DNA from: DLAJ01 sp964655525
Lineage (GTDB): Bacteria > Bacillota > Clostridia > Lachnospirales > Lachnospiraceae
Direction of reading: 5' to 3'
Assembly (NCBI GenBank): GCA_964655525.1
Contig: CAZZNE010000015.1
Location: 1 to 64,000 of the forward strand
DNA length: 64,000 nucleotides
Position 1 is the stretch's first letter. Every line of letters starts with the position of its first letter. The notes below the pieces were generated by a model, which was not told the DNA's origin, did not search any database, and saw only the letters and a program-made list of their open reading frames with translations. Shown piece by piece: positions 1 to 6,726 of this stretch. Made by a program: the position numbers and the translations under genes.

Positions 1-413
1 TCCTGCTTTCCCTTGAGATGGGACTGGTGGAAATACGCATCTTCAATCGGGTGCAAAGCCCGTGACGAAGGCTTCGTTTTGGAAGAGATGGTGTCATCCA
101 CAATGCAGAACACGGGTTTTCCAGACCGCCTTGCTTCCTCATAGATGAACTGAATGACGGTGCTTTTGAGTATGTCTTCCAGTTTGGCCTCGTCCCATTT
201 TCCTTTATTGAGGAAATGGGCAACCGTGGTACGGTGGCAGGGGCTGTATTTTTCAAAATCAATGGTTTTCCCATGATATCCAAGAGAAAAGACGGATATC
301 AGTATGGCCATGATATGTTTGATGGCCGTCTGTGGAAAGAACCGGCATAAACTTAATTTTTTAAAGCAATTGTAAAGTAGCTGTGAATGGTATATACTGT
401 TTTCTATAAGACA
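1..413 (-). pseudogene. DDE-type IS transposase, N-terminal part (cut by window edge)
   Basis: The minus strand is open from 413 to the window start. It encodes a transposase N-terminus with the segments AILISVFSLGYHGKTIDFEK, KYSPCHRTTVAHFLNKGKWD and VFCIVDDTISSKTKPSS. The VDDT segment looks like the first catalytic Asp region of DDE transposases of the IS4/IS701 type; the exact family is my inference. No ATG, GTG or TTG codon lies near the apparent N-terminus; the first in-frame Met is about 34 codons in, so either an unusual start or damage must be assumed. The C-terminal part lies outside the window, so I cannot tell whether the element is otherwise intact. Adjacent inverted repeats at 393-477 may belong to its end. 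Confidence 0.7.
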
Positions 414-477
414 TCATCCTTGGCAGGTTATTGTTTTCTGAGCAAAACAGTATACACCCAAAAAAGCGTGATGTCTT
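393..477. repeat. Two interleaved inverted repeats beside the transposase
   Basis: The arms TATACTGTTTT (393-403) and AAAACAGTATA (444-454) are complementary. The arms AAGACATCA (408-417, approximately) and TGATGTCTT (469-477) are also complementary. The order is A, B, A', B', so the two stems interleave instead of nesting. They lie directly upstream of the transposase reading frame and probably mark the end of the insertion sequence or a transposase control region. Confidence 0.45.
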
Positions 478-568
478 TAGTTTTTAGCCATTTTTAGCAA
501 CTTTGGTAAAATTTTAAATTTGCTCATTCATCGTTTATAAGTTTAACCTGATTCACAATGGACGTGGA

Positions 569-595
569 TTGTTTTAATTCCAAAAGTAGTATAAT
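569..595 (+). promoter_or_regulatory. Possible sigma-A promoter for the SprT-like gene
   Basis: A perfect TATAAT (590-595) lies about 60 bases before the probable start of the SprT-repeat gene. The best -35 candidate is TTGTTT (569-574) with a short 15-base spacer; a 17-18 base spacer would place it on poorer matches. The -10 is convincing, the -35 is not. Confidence 0.4.
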
Positions 596-655
596 GATAT
601 GACGAACGCCAAAAAATAAGCGGCTCAAATTTAGTTGGGGGATAACATATCAAAG

Positions 656-2509
656 ATGATGAAAGAAGATTTACAAAAGCTTTTTCAAGAATGTTTGGCT
701 GAGATTGGCGCCTTGGGCATTTCACTACCGGACAATCTTTTGCTGAAGCGAATCGAACAAATACCCGATCCGGTTTATATTGGTTTTTATGATGACCGTA
801 CGGAAATCACGCTGGCCGAGGCGCTGCTGAAATTGCCGGTTGCAATGGTTAAGGCTGAGATTATTGGCCAAATTTTATCTATTACCAATCGTCAGCAGCA
901 ATATGGGCAGGAATGGCTGACAAAAGCCTCAAAGGTGCAGGCTGCCTACGGCTATGATATGCTGAATGAATTAGACGAGTATAATTTGTCCCAGCAACCG
1001 CTAAAGGGTCAGCTTATCTGCGCCAAATGCGGTTCACATTATGATTTGCGAGGCGCGAAATGCTACCGTGTTTGGCTGGATAACGGCAAAATCGACAAAA
1101 TCTGCCAGCATTGCGGCGGTAATATGTGGCCGGAGCCGGAGCCAGCCGCTCCGGGCGAGCCGGATTTGCAGGCTCTGCTGGCGGAGTGTTTGGAGAAGAT
1201 ACAGGCGCTGGGAATCAAGACAGGCAAAATTGCCTGTATCCGCTGGAAAAAGCACGCTTCCGGTTTCTACGGCTGTTGCGGCGAGCAGAATGGAGAATTT
1301 GAAATTCAAATCAGCGAGCTTTACCGCCGAGGGGAAGAGAATGTTGCGCGGTTAAGGGATACGATTTTTCACGAACTTTTACATACCTGCGATCGTTGCG
1401 ATAACCATGACCAAGAATTTTGGGATTATGCCCGCAGGCTGGACGAAGCTTACGGAACTCATGTGTTTTTTGCCGAGCCTGGCCATGACAGCAGCCCCCG
1501 CCCAAAGCGGCAGGAAAAAAATATTTCAATTATGCTGGAGGAATGTGTGCATAAACTGCGGCAGATTGGTATTGAGCCGGGTAATATTCTGCGGATCGAG
1601 TGGATTTTTGAATATGTGGAATTGGGACGCTGCCAAAAAACAGAGGATGGTTTTGTGATTCAGATTGCCGACCGCTGCCAAAATGTGCAGATTACCGACG
1701 CCGATTTGCAGGATATTATTACGCACCAGCTGCTGCATACCTGCCTAGGCTGCGATGTTGACACCCATAACTGGCAGTGGCTGACCTACGCCCGGCAGGT
1801 TGACGCAGCTTTTTGCACAGAGGTTGCGGTTTGCAAGGCGGATTATGAATTTTTCAATTCGGAAGAGAAAGTCAAAACATATATGAAGTGCAGTAATTGC
1901 GGCTCTTTACGGTCGGTACGTGACAGCTTCCTTTATAACGTCTTTGGCCGCGGCAAGCACAGCACCTGTGATTGGTGCGGCGGCATTATGCTGATGCAGG
2001 ATAAGAAGCGGAGTAAGGCGCACAACCTGAATAAGCTGCTGAAGCAATGCTTGAGCGAGGTGCAAAAGCTGGGCATTGCCACCGGAGAAATTGTCAACAT
2101 TATATATGTGTTTTGGGGGCAAGGATACGGCAAATGTGTTAAAATTGCCACTAATAAATATGAAATTCAAATTCCCTATAACTATCGCTCCAAGGAAGAT
2201 GTGGACGAAAAGCGAATGAAAGCCTTGATCATGCACAATATTCTGCACAGCTGCACGGAATATGGAGTTGATTCACATAACCAGCAATGGTTTGAATACG
2301 CCAGACAGATAGAAACGACCTATGGCTATGAGATTTTACTGGATTCGCCTTATAATCCAGTGGGTATGTATCAGGGTGAAGTAGCTTATCAAGGAACCTG
2401 CCCGGGCTGCGGCTGCCGGGTGGAGATTTTCGGCGAGCGAAATTTGGAATATATTCGCAACCAGCACCGGCAATTTTGCAGCTTTTGCGGTGCGGATTTA
2501 GAAATTTAG
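656..2509 (+). CDS. Protein of four SprT-like metallopeptidase units with zinc ribbons
   Basis: The protein has four related units, each opening with a helix of the type ECLxxIxxLGI. Numbering is from the ATG at 656. Unit 2 carries an intact HELLH (His239) followed by NHDQEF, which matches the HExxH plus downstream His zinc site of the SprT/Spartan family. Unit 3 has HQLLH (His357) and unit 4 has HNILH (His527), so both lost the catalytic Glu but keep the zinc His residues and the later DTHN or DSHN His. Unit 1 has lost the motif. Cys4 zinc ribbons (CxxC...CxxC) follow units 1, 3 and 4. SprT-like proteins are usually single-domain DNA-protein crosslink proteases or uncharacterised. One active and three inactive units would suit binding to a multivalent substrate, which is inference. 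The frame is open back to a TTG at 635, but ATG 656 or 659 sits behind GGGGGAT. It is flanked by IS debris. Confidence 0.75.
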   Translation: MMKEDLQKLFQECLAEIGALGISLPDNLLLKRIEQIPDPVYIGFYDDRTEITLAEALLKLPVAMVKAEIIGQILSITNRQQQYGQEWLTKASKVQAAYGYDMLNELDEYNLSQQPLKGQLICAKCGSHYDLRGAKCYRVWLDNGKIDKICQHCGGNMWPEPEPAAPGEPDLQALLAECLEKIQALGIKTGKIACIRWKKHASGFYGCCGEQNGEFEIQISELYRRGEENVARLRDTIFHELLHTCDRCDNHDQEFWDYARRLDEAYGTHVFFAEPGHDSSPRPKRQEKNISIMLEECVHKLRQIGIEPGNILRIEWIFEYVELGRCQKTEDGFVIQIADRCQNVQITDADLQDIITHQLLHTCLGCDVDTHNWQWLTYARQVDAAFCTEVAVCKADYEFFNSEEKVKTYMKCSNCGSLRSVRDSFLYNVFGRGKHSTCDWCGGIMLMQDKKRSKAHNLNKLLKQCLSEVQKLGIATGEIVNIIYVFWGQGYGKCVKIATNKYEIQIPYNYRSKEDVDEKRMKALIMHNILHSCTEYGVDSHNQQWFEYARQIETTYGYEILLDSPYNPVGMYQGEVAYQGTCPGCGCRVEIFGERNLEYIRNQHRQFCSFCGADLEI

Positions 2510-2525
2510 GCGGGAACATCATGCT

Positions 2526-2791
2526 TTACTGCATCGTTTTTTGCTTCACGGTTTGGAAAAGATTTTGGAAGGTTCTTTCATAGCCGCCCCAATCAAACCG
2601 TTTGTTAAAATCGTCTGCAAAATCGTCGATCATCTTCGCGCAGAAGAAAGCAGGCAAAACGTAGATTATCGCCAGCAGCAGGATAGCCGCTAGAGTTAAA
2701 GCGAGCGTACTGAACCAGTTATCGTAGGTTCCGCCAAGAAGCCTCCAGCGTTGGAGGAGCTGTTTTCATTCATTTCTTCAAACTTATCCAT
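2526..2791 (-). pseudogene. Frameshifted small membrane protein gene
   Basis: The sequence AGGAGGCTATC directly precedes an ATG at 2791, an excellent ribosome binding site. Reading from it gives MDKFEEMNENSSSNAGGF and then a stop after 31 codons. Shifting frame near codon 18-22 opens a continuation with one hydrophobic helix (ALTLAAILLLAIIYVLPAFF), then a charged tail with DDFADDFNKRFDWGGYER, ending at a TAA at 2526. The simplest reading is a membrane protein of about 85 residues broken by one indel. I do not recognise the family. It is convergent with the SprT-repeat gene, with only about 16 bases between their ends. Confidence 0.5.
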
Positions 2792-2837
2792 GATAGCCTC
2801 CTAGTATAATAATGATATAGCTGCAAGAGCTATACAG

Positions 2838-3023
2838 CTAATAAGTTAACTGAAAGATAGGCGTGCGCCTGATACTCACCAGCATGTGTACGTGATCGGG
2901 CATAAGATGCCCTTCCAAAATCTCCACTCCCTTATAACTGCACAACATCGCGCACCCGCATAGCGGGTGGTTTAACGTTGCGTACATTTCTGTTTCTCTG
3001 TTGAGAAACTCCAATGCACGCAA
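2838..3023 (-). pseudogene. IS200/IS605-type TnpA fragment
   Basis: The minus-strand frame contains VEILEGHLMPDHVHMLVSI, which matches the HUH region (HVH) of Y1 transposases of the IS200/IS605 family. The N-terminal strand and the catalytic Tyr helix are missing: the frame degrades to RRTPIFQLTY and stops. It is a dead fragment of about 60 codons, where the intact protein has about 130-150. Confidence 0.75.
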
Positions 3024-3055
3024 CAGGGTCTATCCGCCCCATAATCAGAAAGCAA

Positions 3056-3080
3056 AAAAGCCTTGAAAATCAAGGCTTTT
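3056..3080. terminator. Terminator hairpin next to the tRNA-Leu fragment
   Basis: AAAAGCCTTG (3056-3065) pairs with CAAGGCTTTT (3071-3080) around a short loop. It sits just outside the partial tRNA-Leu 3' end at 3092-3114. This is where the original terminator of the tRNA-Leu operon would lie before an element inserted between gene and terminator. Confidence 0.6.
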
Positions 3081-3091
3081 TACTTTCGGCT

Positions 3092-3114
3092 TACTGCGGA
3101 AGATGGGACTTGAA
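3092..3114 (-). repeat. Partial tRNA-Leu 3' end, putative att site
   Basis: These 23 bases are identical to 6416-6438, which covers the last 20 bases of the intact tRNA-Leu(AAG) gene plus three bases of flank. No tRNA body follows here; the match stops after GACTTGAA. A short duplicate of a tRNA 3' end at a distance is the usual trace of site-specific integration. I saw no integrase gene between the two copies. Confidence 0.7.
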
Positions 3115-3389
3115 AAATTTCCAATCCCGTAAATACAATAATAGAAAGGCTTTCAACGCATGTCTATCACAACGTGTTCAAAGGTATGATCTTGGATGAC
3201 CTTCCACTACTTTATCTATCAGAAACATACCATACTTTCTTCCACATTGCAATCAATATTTCTTGCTTTGTGCGAAATCCAGTATAGAATGATTTCAGCG
3301 GAACGCTCCACAGCGTTTGACAGGAGCGGGGATATTATCAAAAAATGTCGGATGCTACAAGGTATTCTGACTTTTTCTACTTTTCTTTT
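3115..3389. other. Degenerate stretch at the island edge
   Basis: No intact gene is visible. The plus strand at about 3160-3285 reads VYHNVFKGMILDDLPLLYLS and more before a stop; this could be part of a transposase but I cannot assign it. The rest looks like scrambled mobile-element sequence leading into the IS30-like remnant. Confidence 0.4.
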
Positions 3390-3729
3390 TCTGCTTGCTA
3401 ATCCCAAAGGGAAAGTTTTGATGACCTGACGCAGAAAGACATCTTCCTGATGATGGACTACATCAATTCTTATTAAACTGAACAACCGTAGCCCATACGA
3501 AGCGTTCAGCCTTTATTATGGAGAAGACCTGCTTAAAAAGTTAGGATGTTCACAGGCAGCCACCAAGAGCATCATCTTAAAGCCGAAGCTTCTCAAAAAG
3601 TCACAGATAAATCTGCATAAGCCGCTAGAAAACAACAACTTTATCACATCAGCCGAGGATGGATTCTCCGAACACCAAAATTTCGAGCTGGAATTGATCT
3701 CTTATTGGTGTATGCAAATTTATTACTGA
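3390..3729 (+). pseudogene. IS30-family transposase C-terminal remnant
   Basis: Across two frames the plus strand reads IPKGK, then FDDLTQKDIFLMMDYINSY, then KLNNRSPYEAFSLYYGEDLL. This corresponds to the C-terminal end of IS30-family integrases, with the conserved IPKGxSF and NRSPYEAF segments. At least two frameshifts and an in-frame stop interrupt it, and the N-terminal helix-turn-helix and first catalytic residues are absent. After KKLGCSQ the frame continues with unrelated residues to a TGA at 3729. Confidence 0.7.
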
Positions 3730-3883
3730 ATGCATTATAACATGTCAAGGTGCAATGAAAATACGGGAATTTCACTTACAAAACAGGAGTCTTGGGTTAC
3801 AAACGGAACTCTCGGGCTATTATTCACCTTTTACAAACAAATCTACTTTATTACATAATTCTTATTTGAATCAAACAAATAGA

Positions 3884-4747
3884 CTAGTTATATACTATTG
3901 GATCTGATACAATACAATCAAACCCTAAACCCATTCCACGATCTGGACCTGAATCAATTTTAATGGTTAACAACGAACAATTATTAATAGGTATATCTAT
4001 TACATCAAACGGCTCTGTTGTAATAGTCAAACTAGGAGATGTATATACAATCGTGTCATCAGCCATAATTGTCACAATTGCATCTGAATATCCATTTTCT
4101 TGCACAGCAAGTTTAAATTTTAAATATGAAAATTTTCTATTAAGATTAACTATCATATAGGAATGATAATTTTGGGGATATAATGCATTAGTATGAAAAT
4201 TACCATATGAATCTTTAATTCTATTGGTTATAAGAATGTTTCCGCTGTGTACAATTACTTCATCAATCAAAGATGATTTTTCCACAATGATTTTACCAAT
4301 AAATAAAGTTCCATCTTTGATAGTAAAACTTTTATTATCAGAAATCAGACTTTCAGTAATTTCTCTTGAAAAGTAATCTCTACCATCAATAGTAATCATG
4401 GCGTTATTTTTGTTTATTGGTATATCTTCACCATCAATTGACAACGATAAATTACTATAACTAAAAATAGGCATTGCATTCAATTCACTAATGTTTTTTA
4501 AATTTTCATCAGCTAAGCTTTCCGTCTCCGCTTCTAGTTTTTTATATTCTTCTCCTAGTTCGTCTAATTCATCTTGTAAAGATTGATTTTGAGATATTAA
4601 TTCAGTATAATCGATTTCATTTACTTCCACTTTTTTACCATTTATATAAAATATAAATGATGGATCAGGCGCGAAAAAATGTTGATATCCCAAGGTTAAT
4701 ATAACTCCAACTAAGCCACTGCATAAATTGATAATTACTTTTTTCAT
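3884..4747 (-). CDS. Membrane-anchored coiled-coil protein with NPCBM-like domain
   Basis: The product has about 287 residues: an N-terminal membrane helix (about 5-22), a coiled coil rich in Glu and Leu (about 55-90), a domain with repeated DG motifs (about 100-190), and a C-terminal beta region with FSYLKFKLAV and TIVYTSPSLT. That pattern resembles NPCBM/carbohydrate-binding folds, where a displaced sugar ligand is typical. ATG 4747 follows AGGAGATTGTGGA; the open frame extends nine codons further but lacks a better site. Base composition is far more AT-rich than the chromosome genes, and it lies inside the tRNA-bounded island. It is divergent from the gene at 4997. A cell-surface role is inferred; the specific function is unknown. 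Confidence 0.6.
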   Translation of the reverse strand: MKKVIINLCSGLVGVILTLGYQHFFAPDPSFIFYINGKKVEVNEIDYTELISQNQSLQDELDELGEEYKKLEAETESLADENLKNISELNAMPIFSYSNLSLSIDGEDIPINKNNAMITIDGRDYFSREITESLISDNKSFTIKDGTLFIGKIIVEKSSLIDEVIVHSGNILITNRIKDSYGNFHTNALYPQNYHSYMIVNLNRKFSYLKFKLAVQENGYSDAIVTIMADDTIVYTSPSLTITTEPFDVIDIPINNCSLLTIKIDSGPDRGMGLGFDCIVSDPIVYN

Positions 4748-4836
4748 TCCACAATCTCCTCTCACCTATATTTATATAAAAACTTTATCACATTTCGTAA
4801 AAATTTGCTATGCAAAATAAATGTTCTTTATAGTTC

Positions 4837-4900
4837 TGAAAATTTCAAAAGTTAATTCTACCGCCCACTTATGCGGTGGAATTAACTTTTGAAATTTTCA
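4837..4900. repeat. 64-bp near-perfect palindrome between divergent island genes
   Basis: Arms 4837-4864 and 4873-4900 are complementary over 28 bases with one G-T-type mismatch and an 8-base loop (CCACTTAT). It lies between the two divergent cargo genes, upstream of the promoter of the right-hand one. There is no T-tract, and no gene reads into it, so an ordinary terminator role is doubtful. It could be a mobile-element end, a miniature element or a regulatory cruciform. Confidence 0.7.
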
Positions 4901-4926
4901 TTTACCTAATACTTTGCATTTTACAA

Positions 4927-4955
4927 TTGAAAATCCATCTTCCATGTGATACAAT
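4927..4955 (+). promoter_or_regulatory. Sigma-A promoter of the AT-rich gene at 4997
   Basis: TTGAAA (4927-4932), a 17-base spacer and TACAAT (4950-4955) with the extended -10 dinucleotide TG three bases before it. Transcription would start near 4962, ahead of both candidate translation starts of the downstream gene. Confidence 0.6.
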
Positions 4956-4996
4956 AAAACTAAAAGATAAAGCGAAACAAGACATGAAACTTATTC

Positions 4997-5617
4997 ATGA
5001 TACAACATAAATATTTGAAAGGAGTGATTATTATATCAGATATAAATATATATCTTCCATTAAATCCAACATATGAGCAAATCCATGATTTAATTAAATC
5101 TTCGTACCAAGAATATCTAAATAAAAATAAGAACATGAGGTCCGATGTAATACATGTAATGACAGAATTTTCAACTCTACCCATATATGATATACAATTT
5201 TCTTATCATTATATCGAAACACATGAGTTTTATAATAATAATGATGATAATAGAATATGGCCTAATGAATGTTTCAAACATAAAAATGAATTATCATTTG
5301 AAGATATGTTAATCTCATCATTATCTTTTCCAAAATGCAATTCATTTACTTCAAAAAATAATCAATATACTGCTTTTAAATTTTATAAATTACTTAGTAT
5401 ACGTTTTATTAAAAGTTTAATAATTCAAATAGTAATATATAATTTAAAAAACAGCCAATTTTTTAAAAATATTTCAAATATTTTTACTTTATATTCAGAT
5501 AGAATTATTTGTTTACAAGATTATATGTTATGTCATTTTCAAAATTTATGGGGATATGTTTTTTGTAATATAAACTTTAAAAACAACCTAAATATTTCGA
5601 TGTCTCCTTCTCATTAG
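4997..5617 (+). CDS. AT-rich hypothetical protein of the island
   Basis: The frame of 206 codons is unrelated to any family I recognise. It is rich in Asn, Ile, Lys, Phe and Tyr, without a signal peptide, with a hydrophobic stretch around 145-160 (FIKSLIIQIVIYN) that is probably a buried helix. The start is uncertain. ATG 4997 has no clear ribosome binding site. The strong site AAAGGAG (5018-5024) is followed at normal distance only by ATT (5030) and ATA (5033), so either a rare ATT or ATA start is used or the site is coincidental. It is preceded by a good promoter and its transcript probably ends at the hairpin 5821-5843. Its base use sets it apart from the chromosome core. Confidence 0.55.
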   Translation: MIQHKYLKGVIIISDINIYLPLNPTYEQIHDLIKSSYQEYLNKNKNMRSDVIHVMTEFSTLPIYDIQFSYHYIETHEFYNNNDDNRIWPNECFKHKNELSFEDMLISSLSFPKCNSFTSKNNQYTAFKFYKLLSIRFIKSLIIQIVIYNLKNSQFFKNISNIFTLYSDRIICLQDYMLCHFQNLWGYVFCNINFKNNLNISMSPSH

Positions 5618-5653
5618 ATGTGACACTTTGTTATTAGAGAAAGGATGATTATA

Positions 5654-5790
5654 TGAATGCAATAGTAGTTGCTATAATTGTATTTATAATGTTTGGTGGA
5701 ACATATATTATTTTGAAACTACCAATTTTAAAAAGATCATCATTTGTAATAATAAAAACCAAATTATTTGAAATAGTCATTAAAAAATAG
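5654..5790 (+). pseudogene. Possible small membrane peptide, frame-broken
   Basis: ATG 5654 sits behind AAAGGATGATTAT and starts a hydrophobic peptide, MNAIVVAIIVFIMFGG, that stops after 20 codons. A one-base shift at about 5700 would extend it as YIILKLPILKRSS to a TAG at 5790, giving about 45 residues. Either it is a 20-residue peptide or a decayed small membrane protein. It lies downstream of the 4997 gene and upstream of a terminator, so it would be co-transcribed. Confidence 0.35.
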
Positions 5791-5820
5791 TTTTTTGTTG
5801 CTCATAAACGTGTCACATTA

Positions 5821-5843
5821 GGACTCCTCTGGAGTCCTTTTTT
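5821..5843 (+). terminator. Rho-independent terminator after the island genes
   Basis: GGACTCC (5821-5827), loop TCT, GGAGTCC (5831-5837), then TTTTTT. It is a compact textbook terminator for the plus-strand transcript carrying the 4997 gene. Confidence 0.85.
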
Positions 5844-5884
5844 ATGAAATCTTTTGGCAACATTACATAAAACATTTATAGAAC

Positions 5885-5909
5885 TGATAACGTATAATGA
5901 TAACGTATA
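5885..5909. repeat. Tandem 12-bp direct repeat TGATAACGTATA
   Basis: TGATAACGTATA occurs at 5885-5896 and again at 5898-5909, a 13-base period. The intervening sequence forms GTATAATG, a possible -10 element. It lies upstream of the IS256-like remnant at 6012 and could be a regulator binding site or part of an element end. Confidence 0.4.
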
Positions 5910-6011
5910 CTAGATTTCGCAAATTCTAATATCACAAAAAATAAACATGGTCTGTAGCCGTTTGATAGAATTAAGTTACCACACAAAACCTACTAAAGGA
6001 GGCTAAAAACC

Positions 6012-6362
6012 GTGTCTGATAACATTATACAACTAAACGAAGATTTAATAAAGCACGATCTGAAAGACCTTGTCCGCTCCAGCGTGGAAGAGACCCCCAA
6101 TGCCCTGCTTGATAAAGAAGCGGATGAACTTGCAAATGCCCAGAAGTACGAGTGTTCCAGTGACCGTCAGGGCTACCGTTCCGGACATTATAAATGAAAC
6201 TTCCATACCACTGCCGGAGAAATGGAACTGCAAGTCACCAAGCTCAAAGGTGTCCCTTTTGAAACTGCCATCATCGAACGGTATCGCCGCAGAGAATCAA
6301 GCGTTCCGATGCTTATGAGCAGGCTATTAGCGGAAAAATCGGCAACGTGTTCAAATCAATAA
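6012..6362 (+). pseudogene. IS256-family (Mutator) transposase remnant
   Basis: A GTG start at 6012 follows AAAGGAGGC. The product opens with LKDLVRSSVEETPNALLDKE and continues as QGYRSGHYK, then an in-frame TGA at 6195. After it comes ELQVTKLKGVPFETAIIERY and RRRESSV. These are the N-terminal landmarks of IS256 transposases. After RRRESSV the sequence leaves the family and stops at 6360-6362, so the catalytic DDE core is deleted. Confidence 0.8.
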
Positions 6363-6375
6363 GAAACAAAAAATA

Positions 6376-6405
6376 AGGAAACCTCAGTATTTACCAAGGT
6401 TTCCT
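6376..6405 (-). terminator. Hairpin downstream of the tRNA-Leu pair
   Basis: AGGAAACCT (6376-6384) pairs with AGGTTTCCT (6397-6405). It lies 14 bases beyond the 3' end of tRNA-Leu(AAG), on the island side of the att repeat, and probably now terminates the tRNA transcript. Confidence 0.65.
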
Positions 6406-6415
6406 CACTCTTACC

Positions 6416-6438
6416 TACTGCGGAAGATGGGACTTGAA
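6416..6438 (-). repeat. Intact-tRNA copy of the 23-bp att repeat
   Basis: This copy overlaps the 3' end of the complete tRNA-Leu(AAG) and is identical to 3092-3114. Integrative elements typically restore the tRNA at one junction and leave the short duplicate at the other, which is the arrangement here. Confidence 0.7.
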
Positions 6439-6502
6439 CCCACACGATATTGCTATCACAAGATCCTTAGTCTTGCTCGTCTGCCAGTTCCGACACTTCC
6501 GC
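6419..6502 (-). tRNA. tRNA-Leu (anticodon AAG)
   Basis: The acceptor stem GCGGAAG pairs with CTTCCGC and is followed by A. The anticodon stem CAAGA/TCTTG encloses the loop CTAAGGA, giving AAG. A long variable arm and a GGGTTCAAGTCCC T-arm fit a class II tRNA-Leu of 84 bases. It is the second of two tandem tRNA-Leu genes, and its 3' end is the presumed integration site of the neighbouring island. Confidence 0.95.
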
Positions 6503-6505
6503 ATA

Positions 6506-6589
6506 TGCAGGAAAAGGGACTTGAACCCTCACTGTATTGCTACAACAGGCACCTGAAGCCTGCGCGTCTGCCAATTCCGCCATTCCTGC
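6506..6589 (-). tRNA. tRNA-Leu (anticodon CAG)
   Basis: The acceptor stem GCAGGAA pairs with TTCCTGC plus A. The anticodon stem CAGGC/GCCTG encloses TTCAGGT, giving CAG. The long variable arm and T-arm agree with tRNA-Leu. It lies only 3 bases upstream of tRNA-Leu(AAG), so both come from one transcript. Confidence 0.95.
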
Positions 6590-6600
6590 GCGCAACTAAT

Positions 6601-6629
6601 ATCATACCTGCTTTCCTACAAAATGTCAA
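6601..6629 (-). promoter_or_regulatory. Strong sigma-A promoter of the tRNA-Leu pair
   Basis: On the minus strand TTGACA (6629-6624), a 17-base spacer and TATGAT (6606-6601). The -10 ends 12 bases before the tRNA 5' end, which fits a stable-RNA promoter. Confidence 0.85.
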
Positions 6630-6726
6630 TAAATTTTAGCGATTTTTTTTCTGGTTCTTTTTTCCCATTTCCTTCTATGATCTCCTGCTACTTCCATTTG
6701 CTTCTATGGGCAGATTGTCCGATCAC

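Noticed and set aside
3014..3199. Plus-strand 61-codon frame over the tRNA fragment
   Set aside because: It crosses a terminator hairpin and the partial tRNA; no ribosome binding site, no homology.
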